Part shown: positions 36,106-47,302 of the stretch, piece after piece
Position numbering within the stretch: the stretch's first letter is position 1
Layout: every line of letters starts with the position of its first letter
DNA from: Actinoalloteichus hymeniacidonis
GTDB taxonomy: Bacteria > Actinomycetota > Actinomycetes > Mycobacteriales > Pseudonocardiaceae
Direction of reading: 5' to 3'
Length of the DNA: 64,000 nucleotides
NCBI RefSeq assembly: GCF_014203365.1
Contig: NZ_JACHIS010000001.1
Coordinates: 4,464,001-4,528,000 of the forward strand
The notes under the pieces: model-generated
What the model was told of the DNA's origin: nothing
The model's input: the letters and a program-made list of their open reading frames with translations, nothing else
Databases searched by the model: none
Position numbers and translations under genes: made by a program

Positions 36106-36774
36106 ATGAACGAACTCCAGCAACTCTGGTCGGTCTTCGCCGATAACTCCGACGCGTATCTGCGCGGATTCGGCAATACGCTGCGGCTCTTCGCCGCCGC
36201 CGCGATCGGCTCCGTCGTGCTCGGAGCACTATTGGCGATGCTCCGAGTCAGCCCGGTACCGGTGTTCCGGGCCATGGGCACCCTGTACGTGACGGTGGTG
36301 CGTAACACCCCGCTGACGCTGGTGTTCGTGTTCTTCGTCTTCGCCTACCCCTACCTGGAACTGAACAGCTTCGCGCCCTTCACCGCAGCGGTGATCGCGT
36401 TGACGCTCTACACCGCCGCATTCGTCTGCGAGGTGTTCCGCTCCGGAATCAACACGGTGCCGGTCGGGCAGGCTGAGGCATCCCGGGCGTTGGGGCTCAC
36501 CTTCACGCAAAGCCTGGGCGAGGTGATCCTTCCGCAGGCCGTGCGATCGGTGTTCCCGCCGCTGGTCAGCGTGCTGATCGCTTTGCTGAAGAACACCACG
36601 ATCGCCGCAGGGTTCTCCGTTGCCGAGGCCGGTGCCCTGCGCAGCATCCTTTCTGAACGCGGATACGACGTCTTCTACGGGCTCCTCTGGGTCCTGGTGT
36701 TCTTCGTTCTGCTGGTTATTCCGCTGACGCTGCTACAGCGCAGCCTGGAGAAGCGTTGGAGTGTGGCCCGATGA
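36106..36774 (+). CDS. gluC: Glutamate ABC transporter permease
   Basis: The 222-aa HisM-type permease has about five membrane helices and the EAA loop EASRALGLTFTQSLGEVILP. TLYVTVVRNTPLTLVFVFF is the conserved N-terminal segment. ATG 36106 has GAGGA upstream; the start seven codons earlier lacks one. The stop overlaps gluD (ATGA). Confidence 0.93.
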   Translation: MNELQQLWSVFADNSDAYLRGFGNTLRLFAAAAIGSVVLGALLAMLRVSPVPVFRAMGTLYVTVVRNTPLTLVFVFFVFAYPYLELNSFAPFTAAVIALTLYTAAFVCEVFRSGINTVPVGQAEASRALGLTFTQSLGEVILPQAVRSVFPPLVSVLIALLKNTTIAAGFSVAEAGALRSILSERGYDVFYGLLWVLVFFVLLVIPLTLLQRSLEKRWSVAR

Positions 36775-37661
36775 CCTCGGTTCTCTACGACCTGCCAGGT
36801 CCGAAGGCACGCATCCGCAACCGCATCCTCGGCGTCATCGGCATTCTGGTGCTGGTCGCCGGCGTCGGCTTCGTCGGTTACCGGTTCTGGGCCACCGGCC
36901 AGTTCGACGCGGAGCGCTGGGAGTGGATCCTCTACGTCAACGTGCAGCTCGGTCTGGTCGACGCGCTGCTCAACACGCTGACGGCCTTCGGGCTCGGCGC
37001 GGTGTTCGCCCTGATCTTCGGGGCCATCTTCGCGGCGGGCAGGCTCTCCGACCACGTCGTGCTGCGCGGCCCAGCGATGGTGGTGGTGGAGTTCTTCCGC
37101 GCCGCCCCGCTGGTCGTGCTGATCTTCATCTTCTACTACGGGCTAGGCTTGCCTCAGCTGTGGGCGTTGGTGCTGGGTCTGCTGCTCTACAACGGGTCGG
37201 TGCTGGCCGAGGTCTTCCGTGCGGGTGTGAACTCGCTGCCCAAGGGGCAGAGCGAGGCTGCCTACGCGATCGGTATGCGCAAGACACAGGTCATGAACAT
37301 CGTTCTGCTGCCGCAGGCATTGCGCGCGATGATGCCTGCGATCGTCAGCCAGCTGGTGGTACTGCTCAAGGACACCGCCCTCGGCTTCCTCATCACCTAC
37401 GAGGAGCTGCTGGACTACGCGCGGCTCATCGGCGGACTCGGTCAGTTCGCCAGGCCGCAGATCCCGACGGCCCTGGTGGTCGCCGCCATCTACATCGCGC
37501 TCTGCCTGTTGTTGACCTGGGTGGCGAGCATCCTGGACAAGCGCCAGCGCAAGACGAAGAAGGTCGCCGTCAAGTCCGGAGCCGAGAAAAAGGCTGCCGC
37601 AGCAGGTCCGGCTGCGGTGGGTGTCGATATCCCCGGGCGCAACATCGACGTCGGCGAATGA
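36771..37661 (+). CDS. gluD: Glutamate ABC transporter permease
   Basis: The 296-aa HisM-type permease has an N-terminal anchor helix before the permease core. VVVEFFRAAPLVVLIF and the EAA loop SEAAYAIGMRKTQVMNIVLLP are clear. The C-terminus is a charged, Lys/Ala-rich tail (about residues 262-296) likely in the cytoplasm. ATG 36771 overlaps the gluC stop. It closes the gluABCD operon, and a 17-bp terminator follows. Confidence 0.93.
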   Translation: MTSVLYDLPGPKARIRNRILGVIGILVLVAGVGFVGYRFWATGQFDAERWEWILYVNVQLGLVDALLNTLTAFGLGAVFALIFGAIFAAGRLSDHVVLRGPAMVVVEFFRAAPLVVLIFIFYYGLGLPQLWALVLGLLLYNGSVLAEVFRAGVNSLPKGQSEAAYAIGMRKTQVMNIVLLPQALRAMMPAIVSQLVVLLKDTALGFLITYEELLDYARLIGGLGQFARPQIPTALVVAAIYIALCLLLTWVASILDKRQRKTKKVAVKSGAEKKAAAAGPAAVGVDIPGRNIDVGE

Positions 37662-37704
37662 TGCAGCGGTCGCTGCCATGACCGCTTGTTGACCCGAGAT
37701 TCCG

Positions 37705-37743
37705 CGAGCCGGGTCCGCACCAGCACGGTGCGGACCCGGCTCG
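37705..37743. terminator. gluD terminator
   Basis: A perfect 17-bp stem (CGAGCCGGGTCCGCACC and complement) with a 5-nt loop is followed by TTGTT. It also serves the convergent lipoprotein gene. Confidence 0.9.
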
Positions 37744-37790
37744 TTGTTCGAATGGGCCCGAGTAGCCGAGTTGTTCTGAGTCGGACTCGA

Positions 37791-38399
37791 TCAGGAGATC
37801 CGGGTCGCGGTCACAACCCGTTGGCCGTCGGCGTGGGTACAGACACCCTCCTGCGCGACCTCCACCGCGCAGTGCCATTCCCCGATCCGGATTCCAGCGG
37901 TCCCTGGTGCTCCGAGTTGAGCACCTGCGGGCAGGGAGTCGTGGTGTGCGGCCACCACCTCGCGCGCCCGGTCGCAGTCCAGCGGGGTTCCGATGGCCGT
38001 GACGCGCACCGCTCCGGTGGCGGAGTCCACCACCCCGCAATCCGCCTCGCTCGGCACTGTCTCGCGTCTACCGATCTCAATGGTCTTGGACGTCGGGGGC
38101 GACAGGTCGGGGTCGACGGTCTGCCGTCGCTGCGTAGAGGGATCGACGGAGCGCGGGAAGCTAGGGCTCGGCACGATCGACGCCGGTTCGTCCGGTGTCT
38201 CGGAAGCGGAAGGCAGCGGCGTGCCGGTCGGCGCAGCAGAGGTGGCCTCGGTGGTGGTGGCGCCCGGGTGCTCGGGACGGTCCGGGCGGACCGGCTCGTT
38301 CGCACAACCGGTCAGTAGGAGTAGCAAAGCCGTCGTGAAGCCCACTCCCCGTCCCAGGCGTCCGCGAACGCGCCCCGGCGGGGGCACCGACTCGGTCAT
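37791..38399 (-). CDS. Putative lipoprotein with Cys-containing C-terminal domain
   Basis: The 202-aa protein from ATG 38399 has a lipobox (ALLLLLTGC, Cys32) and a long Pro/Ser/Thr-rich linker (residues about 35-110). A small C-terminal domain has four Cys (ADCGVVDSATGA, LDCDRAREVVAAHH, WHCAVEVAQEGVC), which could form two disulfides. I do not recognise the family. It probably sits on the outer face of the membrane. No clear ribosome site precedes the ATG, so the start is set by the signal peptide. Confidence 0.7.
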   Translation of the reverse strand: MTESVPPPGRVRGRLGRGVGFTTALLLLLTGCANEPVRPDRPEHPGATTTEATSAAPTGTPLPSASETPDEPASIVPSPSFPRSVDPSTQRRQTVDPDLSPPTSKTIEIGRRETVPSEADCGVVDSATGAVRVTAIGTPLDCDRAREVVAAHHDSLPAGAQLGAPGTAGIRIGEWHCAVEVAQEGVCTHADGQRVVTATRIS

Positions 38400-38424
38400 C
38401 GAAGGACGATCGGCGTGACCGTGG

Positions 38425-38724
38425 TCAACGGCGCTGGCGGAGCTGGCCGCCGACGCCCTCGTCGTCGGCTCCACGCCAGAGGTCGGGGTCATAGGGAGCA
38501 TCGGACACCTCCACCTTTCTGGCTTCGGCGATCACCGGCCCGCTGTGCCGATGCCTTGCCTCCGGCACCGTGCAGAGGTCGGCGGCGTCGATGCTCAACC
38601 GGTCCACATCGTTGAGCATCCGCAGCACCGGCCCGGTGTCCCCATGGCGATTGCGCAGCTCCGCGACGCATCGACGTACCTCTCCGATCGCGCGTTGCAT
38701 GGCAGCGATCTCACCCGTCGTCAT
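38425..38724 (-). CDS. Small conserved hypothetical protein
   Basis: The 99-aa acidic protein starts MTTGEIAAMQRAIGEVRRCV, with a helical first half and DPDLWRGADDEG near the end. It is soluble with no signal. ATG 38724 has GGGAGG upstream, a strong ribosome site. It lies upstream of the lipoprotein gene on the same strand (25 bp gap), so the two probably form an operon. Family not recognised. Confidence 0.65.
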   Translation of the reverse strand: MTTGEIAAMQRAIGEVRRCVAELRNRHGDTGPVLRMLNDVDRLSIDAADLCTVPEARHRHSGPVIAEARKVEVSDAPYDPDLWRGADDEGVGGQLRQRR

Positions 38725-39023
38725 ACCGGCCTCCCGATCTCATGGGTCGAATCTGCTCTACCCCCGACCGCGGGTTCACGGTGTCACTGCCTGCCCCGGC
38801 CCGGGCAAGCTCAGACTCTCCCCACAAACGATCCCTGTGACAAGGGACACGGCAGAGTTTCACCAGGACCGGCCACTCAAACCATTCACCCAGCGTGACT
38901 TCACTTAATCGATTTTGAACCCGAGCGTGTGTCGCCTACTGTGTGAGCGGAAACACGAGCGCGTTGCCAACGTCGTCGAGCGCTTTCACGGGCACTGCCC
39001 GTAGACATCGACAGGAGGCAACG
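38725..39023. other. Divergent intergenic region before edd
   Basis: These 299 bp hold the edd promoter and its leader, and the promoter of the small reverse-strand gene. A GC-poor patch at 38895-38920 surrounds the edd -35. Confidence 0.4.
38907..38942 (+). promoter_or_regulatory. edd-eda promoter with central-CG palindrome
   Basis: TTGAAC (38915-38920), a 16-bp spacer and TACTGT (38937-38942) form a good promoter. AATCGATT (38907-38914) abuts the -35. A CG-centred palindrome is typical of LacI-family operators, but the flanks are imperfect. Confidence 0.5.
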
Positions 39024-40904
39024 GTGAGCAGGTCGTCCGACAACCAGGCCGCGCAGCATCCGGTGATCGCCGAGGTCACGAACCGGATCATCGCCCGAAG
39101 CAGGGAAACTCGAGGCGCATACCTCGCCCGAACCGCACAGGCTGCTGGAGACGGACCCGTCCGAGCGGGCATGGCCTGCAGCAACCTCGCGCACGGTTTC
39201 GCGGGCTGCGCCGGGCCCGACCGGATCGCCATTCGAGGGATGGTCAAGCCCAACGTCGCCATCGTCTCCTCCTACAACGACATGCTCTCCGCGCACCAGC
39301 CGCTGAACGACTTCCCGAACTGGATCAAGGAAGCCGTCCGTGAGGCGGGTGGGGTTGCGCAGTTCGCAGGCGGTGTGCCCGCCATGTGCGACGGCATCAC
39401 CCAAGGCCGTGACGGCATGGAGTTGTCGTTGTTCAGCCGGGACGTGATCGCCATGTCCACCGGCGTGGCGCTGGCCCACGAGATGTTCGACGGCGCGCTC
39501 CTGCTCGGCGTGTGCGACAAGATCGTGCCGGGGCTACTCATCGGCGGGTTGTCCTTCGGCCATCTGCCGATGCTGATGGTGCCCGCAGGACCGATGAGCT
39601 CCGGTCTGCCCAACCGGGAGAAGAGCCGGGTCCGACAGCTCTTCGCCGAGGGACTCGCGAGCCGCGAAGACCTCCTCGAATCAGAGTCGGCCTCCTACCA
39701 CTCCCCCGGTACCTGCACCTTCTACGGGACCGCGAACTCCAATCAGCTCCTGATGGAGGTCATGGGCTTACACCTGCCGGGATCGAGTTTCGTGCAGCCC
39801 GGCACCCCACTGCGTAAGGCCTTGACCGAGGCGGCGAGCAAACGAGCGGTGGAGATCCGCCGCTCGGGCGAGGAATACACCCCGCTCGCCGAGATCGTCT
39901 CCGAGCAGACCATCGTGAACGCCGTGGTGGCGCTGCTGGCCACCGGCGGCTCCACCAACCACACGATCCACCTGGTCGCCATCGCGGCCGCAGCCGGGAT
40001 CGTCCTGACCTGGGACGACTTCTCCGATCTCGCCGAGGTCGTGCCGCTGTTGGCCCGCATCTACCCCAACGGCCCCGCCGACATCAACCACTTCGCGGCG
40101 GCGGGCGGCGTGCCGTTCCTGATCGGCGAGTTGCTCGATGCCGGACTGCTCCACCGCGAGGTACGCACGGTCGCGGGCGACGGTCTCGACCGCTACCGCC
40201 AGGAACCGCGATTGATCGATGGTCACCTGGAATGGCAGGACGGCACGCCGACGAGCCTCGACGAGGACGTCCTACGCGGTGTCGCCGAGCCGTTCGACGC
40301 CGACGGTGGGCTCCGCATCCTCAAGGGCAACCTCGGCCGCGCCGTCATCAAGATCTCGGCCGTGCAGGAGCAGCACCGCGCCGTGATCGCGCCTGCCCGG
40401 ATCTTCCCCACCCAGGCGGCATTCGATACCGCCTACCGGGCAGGCGAGCTCAACTGCGATGTCATCGTCGTCCTGCGCAACCAGGGACCGGCCGCCAACG
40501 GGATGCCGGAACTTCACGGTCTGACCCCGGCTCTCGGCTCCCTGCAGGATCGAGGCCATAAGGTCGCACTCGTGACGGACGGCCGTATGTCGGGTGCGTC
40601 GGGAAAGATCCCGGCCGCCATCCAACTCTCGCCCGAGGCCGCCATCGGCGGCCCACTGGCCAAGGTCCGAGATGGCGACATCGTCCGACTCGACGCCGAT
40701 CGGGGCACCCTCGAAGTACTGGTGCCCAACCATGAACTCGAGGAACGCGAAGCGATCGACGGCCCGCCGAGCCAGGCGGCGTGGTCGGGAACCGGACGAG
40801 AACTGTTCGGAGCCCTCCGAGCGGCGGTCACCCAGGCCGATGAGGGCGCCCGGACATTCAGCGTGCCCCAGCCGGGGTATGCCGAGGTGGAGGCGAACCG
40901 ATGA
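39024..40904 (+). CDS. edd: 6-phosphogluconate dehydratase
   Basis: This 626-aa IlvD/Edd-family iron-sulfur enzyme converts 6-phosphogluconate to 2-keto-3-deoxy-6-phosphogluconate. The cluster cysteines and motifs are [33 protein letters not shown] and [29 protein letters not shown] is in the C-terminal domain. GTG 39024 follows AGGAGG at the right distance; 27 open codons upstream have none. It overlaps eda (ATGA). The Entner-Doudoroff route is not universal in actinomycetes, so this operon is an added trait. Confidence 0.95.
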   Translation: MSRSSDNQAAQHPVIAEVTNRIIARSRETRGAYLARTAQAAGDGPVRAGMACSNLAHGFAGCAGPDRIAIRGMVKPNVAIVSSYNDMLSAHQPLNDFPNWIKEAVREAGGVAQFAGGVPAMCDGITQGRDGMELSLFSRDVIAMSTGVALAHEMFDGALLLGVCDKIVPGLLIGGLSFGHLPMLMVPAGPMSSGLPNREKSRVRQLFAEGLASREDLLESESASYHSPGTCTFYGTANSNQLLMEVMGLHLPGSSFVQPGTPLRKALTEAASKRAVEIRRSGEEYTPLAEIVSEQTIVNAVVALLATGGSTNHTIHLVAIAAAAGIVLTWDDFSDLAEVVPLLARIYPNGPADINHFAAAGGVPFLIGELLDAGLLHREVRTVAGDGLDRYRQEPRLIDGHLEWQDGTPTSLDEDVLRGVAEPFDADGGLRILKGNLGRAVIKISAVQEQHRAVIAPARIFPTQAAFDTAYRAGELNCDVIVVLRNQGPAANGMPELHGLTPALGSLQDRGHKVALVTDGRMSGASGKIPAAIQLSPEAAIGGPLAKVRDGDIVRLDADRGTLEVLVPNHELEEREAIDGPPSQAAWSGTGRELFGALRAAVTQADEGARTFSVPQPGYAEVEANR

Positions 40905-41536
40905 GCACCCAGAACGAACCGACCGATCTGCTCGGCATCTCGCCGGTCATTCCGGTGGTGGTGATCGACGATGCCGACCACGCGGTGCCGCTGGCACGAG
41001 CACTGGTCGCAGGGGGAATCTCCATCATCGAGGTCACGCTGCGCACGCCCGTCGCCCTACAGGCGATCGAACGAATCGCCGCCGAGGTGCCCGACATCCT
41101 CATCGGCGCAGGCACCGTGACCGCGCCCGCGCACGCTGCTCAAGCCGCCTCGGCCGGAGCCAGGTTCCTCGTCACGCCCGGCAGCACGCGTAGCCTGCTC
41201 CAGAGCGCCGAAGAGACCGGACTGCCCATCCTTCCCGGCGCTGCGACCGCGTCCGAGGCGCTCCAGCTCGTCGAGATGGGCTACTCCTCGCTGAAGTTCT
41301 TCCCCGCCGAGGCAGCAGGCGGCGTCGGTTACCTCCGATCGCTGGCAGGCCCCCTGCCGCAGCTCAGGTTCTGCCCCACCGGCGGAATCAGCCCGGACAA
41401 CGCGGCAGGTTATCTGGCACTTCCCAACGTCGGCTGCGTCGGGGGCTCATGGTTGACACCGGCCAAGGCCCTGGCCACCGGAGATTGGAAGTCCGTCACC
41501 ACCCTGGCCACCGCGGCAGCAGCACTGCAGCGCTGA
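40901..41536 (+). CDS. eda: 2-keto-3-deoxy-6-phosphogluconate aldolase
   Basis: This 211-aa class I aldolase splits KDPG into pyruvate and glyceraldehyde 3-phosphate. The Schiff-base Lys132 is in [15 protein letters not shown], with catalytic Glu44 in IIEVTLRTP and the phosphate loop CPTGGIS near residue 158. It is translationally coupled to edd by ATGA. Together they give a complete Entner-Doudoroff shunt from 6-phosphogluconate. Confidence 0.96.
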   Translation: MSTQNEPTDLLGISPVIPVVVIDDADHAVPLARALVAGGISIIEVTLRTPVALQAIERIAAEVPDILIGAGTVTAPAHAAQAASAGARFLVTPGSTRSLLQSAEETGLPILPGAATASEALQLVEMGYSSLKFFPAEAAGGVGYLRSLAGPLPQLRFCPTGGISPDNAAGYLALPNVGCVGGSWLTPAKALATGDWKSVTTLATAAAALQR

Positions 41537-41807
41537 GCAGGCGGCCGCAGCGAGGGTCGCGGCACGCTACCGACATCGGATATCCGGCGATCGACCTCGA
41601 AAGTCGTCGGCCGCCGGATGTTCGTGTCGGGAGCAGGACGCGAACGGCCGACAGACCCCGATCGCCACAACGGCCAGCCGTCGCGGCCCCGGCTGAACGA
41701 CCGAGGGCGCCTCGAACAGCACACGCAGCGGGCCGGTGTGACCCACCTGCAGGGCATCCCGCCCGAGCAGCGTTCGGTCCGCGAACACCCGCGCCGGCCG
41801 GTCGGAC
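41537..41807. other. Intergenic region eda / HAD gene, no gene seen
   Basis: These 271 bp lie between convergent genes. No long perfect hairpin was found, unlike most other convergent gaps here. Confidence 0.4.
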
Positions 41808-42461
41808 TCAGGACGCGCGATCCTCGATCAGCCGTACTGCCGCAGCCAGAGAATCCGCGACCGGATGGCCGGTGTCCGCCAGTTTCTGGTGCGAGGTCAT
41901 CCCGGTCGTGACCAGCACACACCGAGCTCCCACGCTCTCCGCCGCGAACGCATCGTCGACGACGTCACCGATGAGGACCACCGATGCCGGGTCCATCCCG
42001 GTCCGCACCAGGTGCTCGGACAGGTACTTCGCCTTCGAGCCACCGCCCACGGTGCCGCGCAGGCCATCGACCTGCGAGAAGTACTGCACCAACTCGAGCC
42101 GGGTGACCATCTCGGTGAGCGGTTCGTGAAACCACATGGACAGCAGGGATTGGCTGTTGCCTGCCGACTGCCAGTCCCGCAGTACCTGTTCCGCGTCCTC
42201 GGCGAGCGCACAGGTGGGAAGTAACTCGTTGTACGACCCGTGGTAGAGGGCGTCGGTGCCGGACCACTCCTCGTCGCTCAGAGTCCGTCCGAGAAGTTGC
42301 TCGTAACAGGCTTTCAAGGGCCTGCTGAACACCGATCGCCAGTAGTCCAGATCGATCTCGTCGCGGGAGAAGGAGCGACAGATCGAATTCACGCCTGCCA
42401 GCACCGCATGGTTGTCGTTCAACAGCGTGCCGTTCCAGTCCCAGACGATGTGTGCTCGCAC
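41808..42461 (-). CDS. HAD-family hydrolase (phosphoglycolate phosphatase-like)
   Basis: The 217-aa HAD protein has motif I VWDWNGTLLND with nucleophile Asp8. The second acidic position is Asn10, a known variant in this branch. The motif III/IV region is GSKAKYLSEH, then VVLIGDVVDDAFAAESVG. Helical cap residues lie about 20-90. It likely removes phosphate from a small molecule; the substrate is unknown. The GTG at 42461 begins at the conserved motif, while the 24 upstream codons are low complexity. It is downstream of recX on the same strand. Confidence 0.82.
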   Translation of the reverse strand: MRAHIVWDWNGTLLNDNHAVLAGVNSICRSFSRDEIDLDYWRSVFSRPLKACYEQLLGRTLSDEEWSGTDALYHGSYNELLPTCALAEDAEQVLRDWQSAGNSQSLLSMWFHEPLTEMVTRLELVQYFSQVDGLRGTVGGGSKAKYLSEHLVRTGMDPASVVLIGDVVDDAFAAESVGARCVLVTTGMTSHQKLADTGHPVADSLAAAVRLIEDRAS

Positions 42462-42735
42462 GCCGCTGCCACCCTCTCCTTGTCTTGCACGGGGGGCCGA
42501 ATTCGGGCGGGTGCCCGACGACCCGGTGGCCACTCTAGGACCCGGATTCGTGCTGCCCTAGCGACTTCCACCGGTGTTCCCCACCATCCGCCGCACGACC
42601 CGGGTCGCCGCGCCCGCAGCGCGCGACCAACCTCGGTCGGCCGGTGATACCGAGGCCGGAAACCACGGGACATCGACCGACGATGCCCCGGTGGTAGTCG
42701 TAGTCGGCCACACCAGCACCGAACCCGGCGACAGG
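42462..42735. other. Intergenic region HAD / recX, no gene seen
   Basis: These 274 bp lie between co-directional genes. AAGGAGAGG near 42475-42483 is the probable ribosome site of the HAD gene. No other element was recognised. Confidence 0.35.
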
Positions 42736-43314
42736 TCAATCGTGCAGCTCGTCGAGCAGCTCGCCGTCGGTGCCCTCGTTGGCGAGTTCCTCACGCACGA
42801 CCTGGAACGCCAGGCCCTGTGGGTACCCCTTCCGCGCCAGCATCGCCACCAGTCGGCGAATCCTCGTGCGCTCATCCGCTCCTGCGGACGCGGAAAGCTT
42901 GCGCTGCACCAGTTGTCGTGCCCGCTCCTCCTCCGCATCCCGGTCGAGGCTCTGTGCCGCCTCGTTCGCCACGTCTGCGGCGACGCCCTTGCGACGCAAC
43001 TCCTCGAGCAGGGCACGCCGACCGAGCCCCTGGTGGGTATGCCGCGACCGGACCCACATGTCCGCGAAGGCTTGATCGTCGATCAGACCGACCTCGTCGA
43101 GCCTGCCCAACACCTGCTCGATGATCTCCGGGTCGACCTCCCGACGTACCAGCGCTTGGTCCAACTCAGCCCTGGTACGCGGGCGTGCGGTCAACAGTCG
43201 GAGGCAGTAGTCCCGCGCCCGCTGGACCGGGTCGGCGGGTGCTCCCGACTGTCTTCGCTGTTCGGAGTTCTCCTCAGCGCCCGATGCGGCGGCGGCAGAT
43301 CGGAACCTCGCCAT
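42736..43314 (-). CDS. recX: RecA regulator RecX
   Basis: The 192-aa helical protein of the RecX family caps and limits RecA filaments. It shows YCLRLLTARPRTRAELDQAL, QALVRREVDPEIIEQVLGRL and DDQAFADMWVRSRHTHQGLG, in the order of the three-helix repeats. ARKGYPQGLAFQVVREEL is near the C-terminus. It begins three bases after the recA stop, so the two are cotranscribed under DNA-damage control. A 30-residue disordered N-terminus precedes the fold. Confidence 0.93.
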   Translation of the reverse strand: MARFRSAAAASGAEENSEQRRQSGAPADPVQRARDYCLRLLTARPRTRAELDQALVRREVDPEIIEQVLGRLDEVGLIDDQAFADMWVRSRHTHQGLGRRALLEELRRKGVAADVANEAAQSLDRDAEEERARQLVQRKLSASAGADERTRIRRLVAMLARKGYPQGLAFQVVREELANEGTDGELLDELHD

Positions 43315-43317
43315 CGA

Positions 43318-44367
43318 TCAGAAGTCCACCGGAGCGGGCGATCCTGTCGCCGCATCGGCGTCGGGCTTGGCGATGATGCCGAGCTTCTCCTGGAGGCGCT
43401 TCTCCAACTCGTTGGCGATGTCCGGGTTGTCCCGCAGGAACTTGCGGGCGTTCTCCTTGCCCTGGCCGAGCTGGTCGCCCTCGTAGGTGTACCAGGCACC
43501 GGACTTGCGCAGAATCCCGTGTTCGACGCCCATGTCGATCAGCGAGCCTTCCCGGCTGATGCCCTGCCCGTAGATGATGTCGAACTCGGCCTGCTTGAAC
43601 GGCGGGCTGACCTTGTTCTTGACCACCTTGACCCTGGTCCGGTTACCGACCGCGTCGCCGCCGTCCTTCAGGGTCTCGATCCGCCGGACGTCCAGCCGGA
43701 CCGAGGCGTAGAACTTCAGTGCTTTACCACCGGTGGTGGTCTCGGGGCTTCCGAACATCACGCCGATCTTCTCGCGCAGCTGGTTGATGAAGATCGCGGT
43801 GGTCTTGGCGGTGTTCAACGCGGAGGTGAGCTTCCGCAGCGCCTGGCTCATCAATCGGGCCTGCAGACCGACGTGGGAGTCACCCATCTCGCCCTCGATC
43901 TCGGCGCGGGGCACCAGCGCCGCGACCGAGTCGACCACCACGATGTCCAGTGCGCCGGAGCGGATGAGCATGTCGGTGATCTCCAACGCCTGCTCACCCG
44001 TGTCGGGCTGGGAGACCAACAGCGCGTCGGTGTCCACACCCAACGCCTTGGCGTACTCGGGGTCGAGCGCGTGCTCGGCGTCGATGAAGGCAGCCACACC
44101 ACCCTGGCGCTGCGCGTTGGCCACCGCATGGAGCGCGACGGTGGTCTTACCACTGCTCTCCGGACCGTAGATCTCCACCACTCGGCCGCGCGGCAGACCG
44201 CCGATGCCCAGTGCGGCGTCCAACGAGATGGAACCGGTGGGGATGACCTCCATGGGCGGACGGTCATCGTCACCGAGACGCATCACCGAGCCCTTGCCGA
44301 ACTGCTTGTCGATCTGCGCCAGGGCCAGCTCGAGGGCTTTCTCCCTGTTCGGTGCGGCGGGTGCCAT
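43318..44367 (-). CDS. recA: Recombinase RecA
   Basis: The 349-aa strand-exchange ATPase is also the LexA coprotease. Walker A is GPESSGKT (residues 68-75), Walker B region [15 protein letters not shown], the DNA-binding loop [15 protein letters not shown], and the C-terminal acidic tail is short. No intein is present, unlike M. tuberculosis recA. A long leader (about 250 bp) contains a LexA-independent RecA-NDp promoter and a LexA box promoter. recX follows. Confidence 0.98.
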   Translation of the reverse strand: MAPAAPNREKALELALAQIDKQFGKGSVMRLGDDDRPPMEVIPTGSISLDAALGIGGLPRGRVVEIYGPESSGKTTVALHAVANAQRQGGVAAFIDAEHALDPEYAKALGVDTDALLVSQPDTGEQALEITDMLIRSGALDIVVVDSVAALVPRAEIEGEMGDSHVGLQARLMSQALRKLTSALNTAKTTAIFINQLREKIGVMFGSPETTTGGKALKFYASVRLDVRRIETLKDGGDAVGNRTRVKVVKNKVSPPFKQAEFDIIYGQGISREGSLIDMGVEHGILRKSGAWYTYEGDQLGQGKENARKFLRDNPDIANELEKRLQEKLGIIAKPDADAATGSPAPVDF

Positions 44368-44465
44368 TGTGGGTCCCCTCGGGGTGAGTCACGGATATAG
44401 GTCGCGGGTGGGTCGAGACGATCTACAGATCGAATGCGATCACCTGGTCGATGAGTTCGGGTCCG

Positions 44466-44488
44466 ACGCTAGAGGGTCGGACCGACAA
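44466..44488 (-). promoter_or_regulatory. RecA-NDp (PafBC-type) promoter of recA
   Basis: On the reverse strand TTGTCGGTC-N8-TAGCGT fits the published RecA-independent damage motif tTGTCRgtg-N8-TAnnnT, differing only at the last base of the first half. It predicts a start about 90 nt before the recA ATG. Confidence 0.85.
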
Positions 44489-44608
44489 CCTCGTGGGGGT
44501 GCCGCCCCGCACGAGGTGTCAGGTTCACGAACACTCTCGCCACGGCGGACTTCGACCGTGGCGGAGTGTCAGTGCGGCGCCACCAAGGTGACGCGACCAG
44601 TGCGACCC

Positions 44609-44631
44609 ACCCTAGACGAACATCTGTTCGA
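44609..44631 (-). promoter_or_regulatory. LexA box and -10 of the distal recA promoter
   Basis: ACGAACATCTGTTCGA (44616-44631) has one mismatch to the SOS consensus. On the reverse strand TAGGGT (44609-44614) follows almost directly, so LexA would block polymerase. It lies about 250 bp upstream of recA. Confidence 0.85.
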
Positions 44632-44671
44632 TTTCAGGGAACATCACTCGATCGGGCCAATAACGCCCGCC

Positions 44672-46519
<1,848 letters not shown>

Positions 46520-46765
46520 GAATTGGATTCCTCGCGCGGGTGGACGGGGGACACCCCATCGTCGCACGCGACGGGGTCCGCACCGCGCGTCGCAGGGGTT
46601 CTCAGGCCGATGAGACGCAAACCGACGGACACCGACACCCACCGGACAGGTCCGACTGCACAGGCCGGCCATTGGTGAAAGCCGCGATGGCGGTCGAGAT
46701 TCCACCGCGGCACCGCCGCCGAGGCGAGCCCGACCGGCGAGCCGAGAAGACGATCAGGTCCCCTT

Positions 46766-46771
46766 TAGGGT
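46766..46771 (+). promoter_or_regulatory. -10 element for the PemK-like gene
   Basis: TAGGGT stands 7 nt before GTG 46779. The same bases (AGGGTGA) could instead act as a ribosome site on a longer mRNA; both readings favour GTG 46779 over 46770. Confidence 0.4.
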
Positions 46772-46778
46772 GAACGCC

Positions 46779-47231
46779 GTGACTGACGCCTATACGAATC
46801 GCCCGCACGATCTCCACGGCGAGGTAACCGAGATCCCCACCCGGCAGGGCGCCACGCGGCTTGCCTATGCGCCCAACCTCGACGGCCAGGCCGACCCCGG
46901 TGAGATCGTCTGGACCTGGGTTCCCTACGAGGAGGACCCGAACAAGGGCAAGGACCGGCCGGTGCTCGTCGTCGGGCACAAGCGCAACCGCGTCCAGGGC
47001 TTGATGCTCTCCAGCAAGGAGCCCGACCACTGGGAGGAGCACGACTGGTTCGAGCTCGGCGACGGTCCGTGGGACAGGTCCGGTCGGGATTCCTACCTGT
47101 GCTTGGACCGCCTCTTCGAGTTCGATGAGGAGGACATCCGCAGGGAGGGCGCCGTGCTCGACGGTGACCGCTTCGTCCGCGTCGCGGTGGAGCTGCAGAA
47201 CAGGTATGGCTGGGAGGCCGGTTCGGCCTGA
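46779..47231 (+). CDS. PemK/MazF-like protein, no antitoxin partner
   Basis: The 150-aa protein has the PemK-like core (GEIVWTWVPYEEDPNKGKDR, PVLVVGHKRNRVQGLMLSSK, SYLCLDRLFEFDEEDIRREG). It corresponds in place to Rv2405, the divergent neighbour of lepA in mycobacteria. MazF/PemK toxins cut RNA, but no antitoxin gene is next to it and its conservation as a lone gene argues for a housekeeping role. The start GTG 46779 is chosen by the spacing of TAGGGT/AGGGTGA. Confidence 0.8.
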   Translation: MTDAYTNRPHDLHGEVTEIPTRQGATRLAYAPNLDGQADPGEIVWTWVPYEEDPNKGKDRPVLVVGHKRNRVQGLMLSSKEPDHWEEHDWFELGDGPWDRSGRDSYLCLDRLFEFDEEDIRREGAVLDGDRFVRVAVELQNRYGWEAGSA

Positions 47232-47240
47232 TCGCCGGTG

Positions 47241-47298
47241 GTGCGGCGTCCCCTCGCAGCACTCGATCACTCCTCGAGTCGGTGAGAGGACGCCGCAC
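47241..47298. terminator. Bidirectional terminator with nested hairpin
   Basis: Perfect 11-bp outer arms (GTGCGGCGTCC and complement) enclose a smaller ACTCGA/TCGAGT hairpin (47261-47279). It separates convergent PemK-like and glutamate oxidase-like genes. Confidence 0.75.
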
Positions 47299-47302
47299 TG
47301 GC

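Noticed and set aside
42574-44400. 608-codon forward ORF opposite recX and recA
   Set aside because: It spans two well-supported reverse genes and their gap and has no recognisable motif.
46520-46778. MazE-type antitoxin upstream of the PemK-like gene
   Set aside because: The region is a promoter gap with no plausible small gene; lepA begins directly on the other strand.
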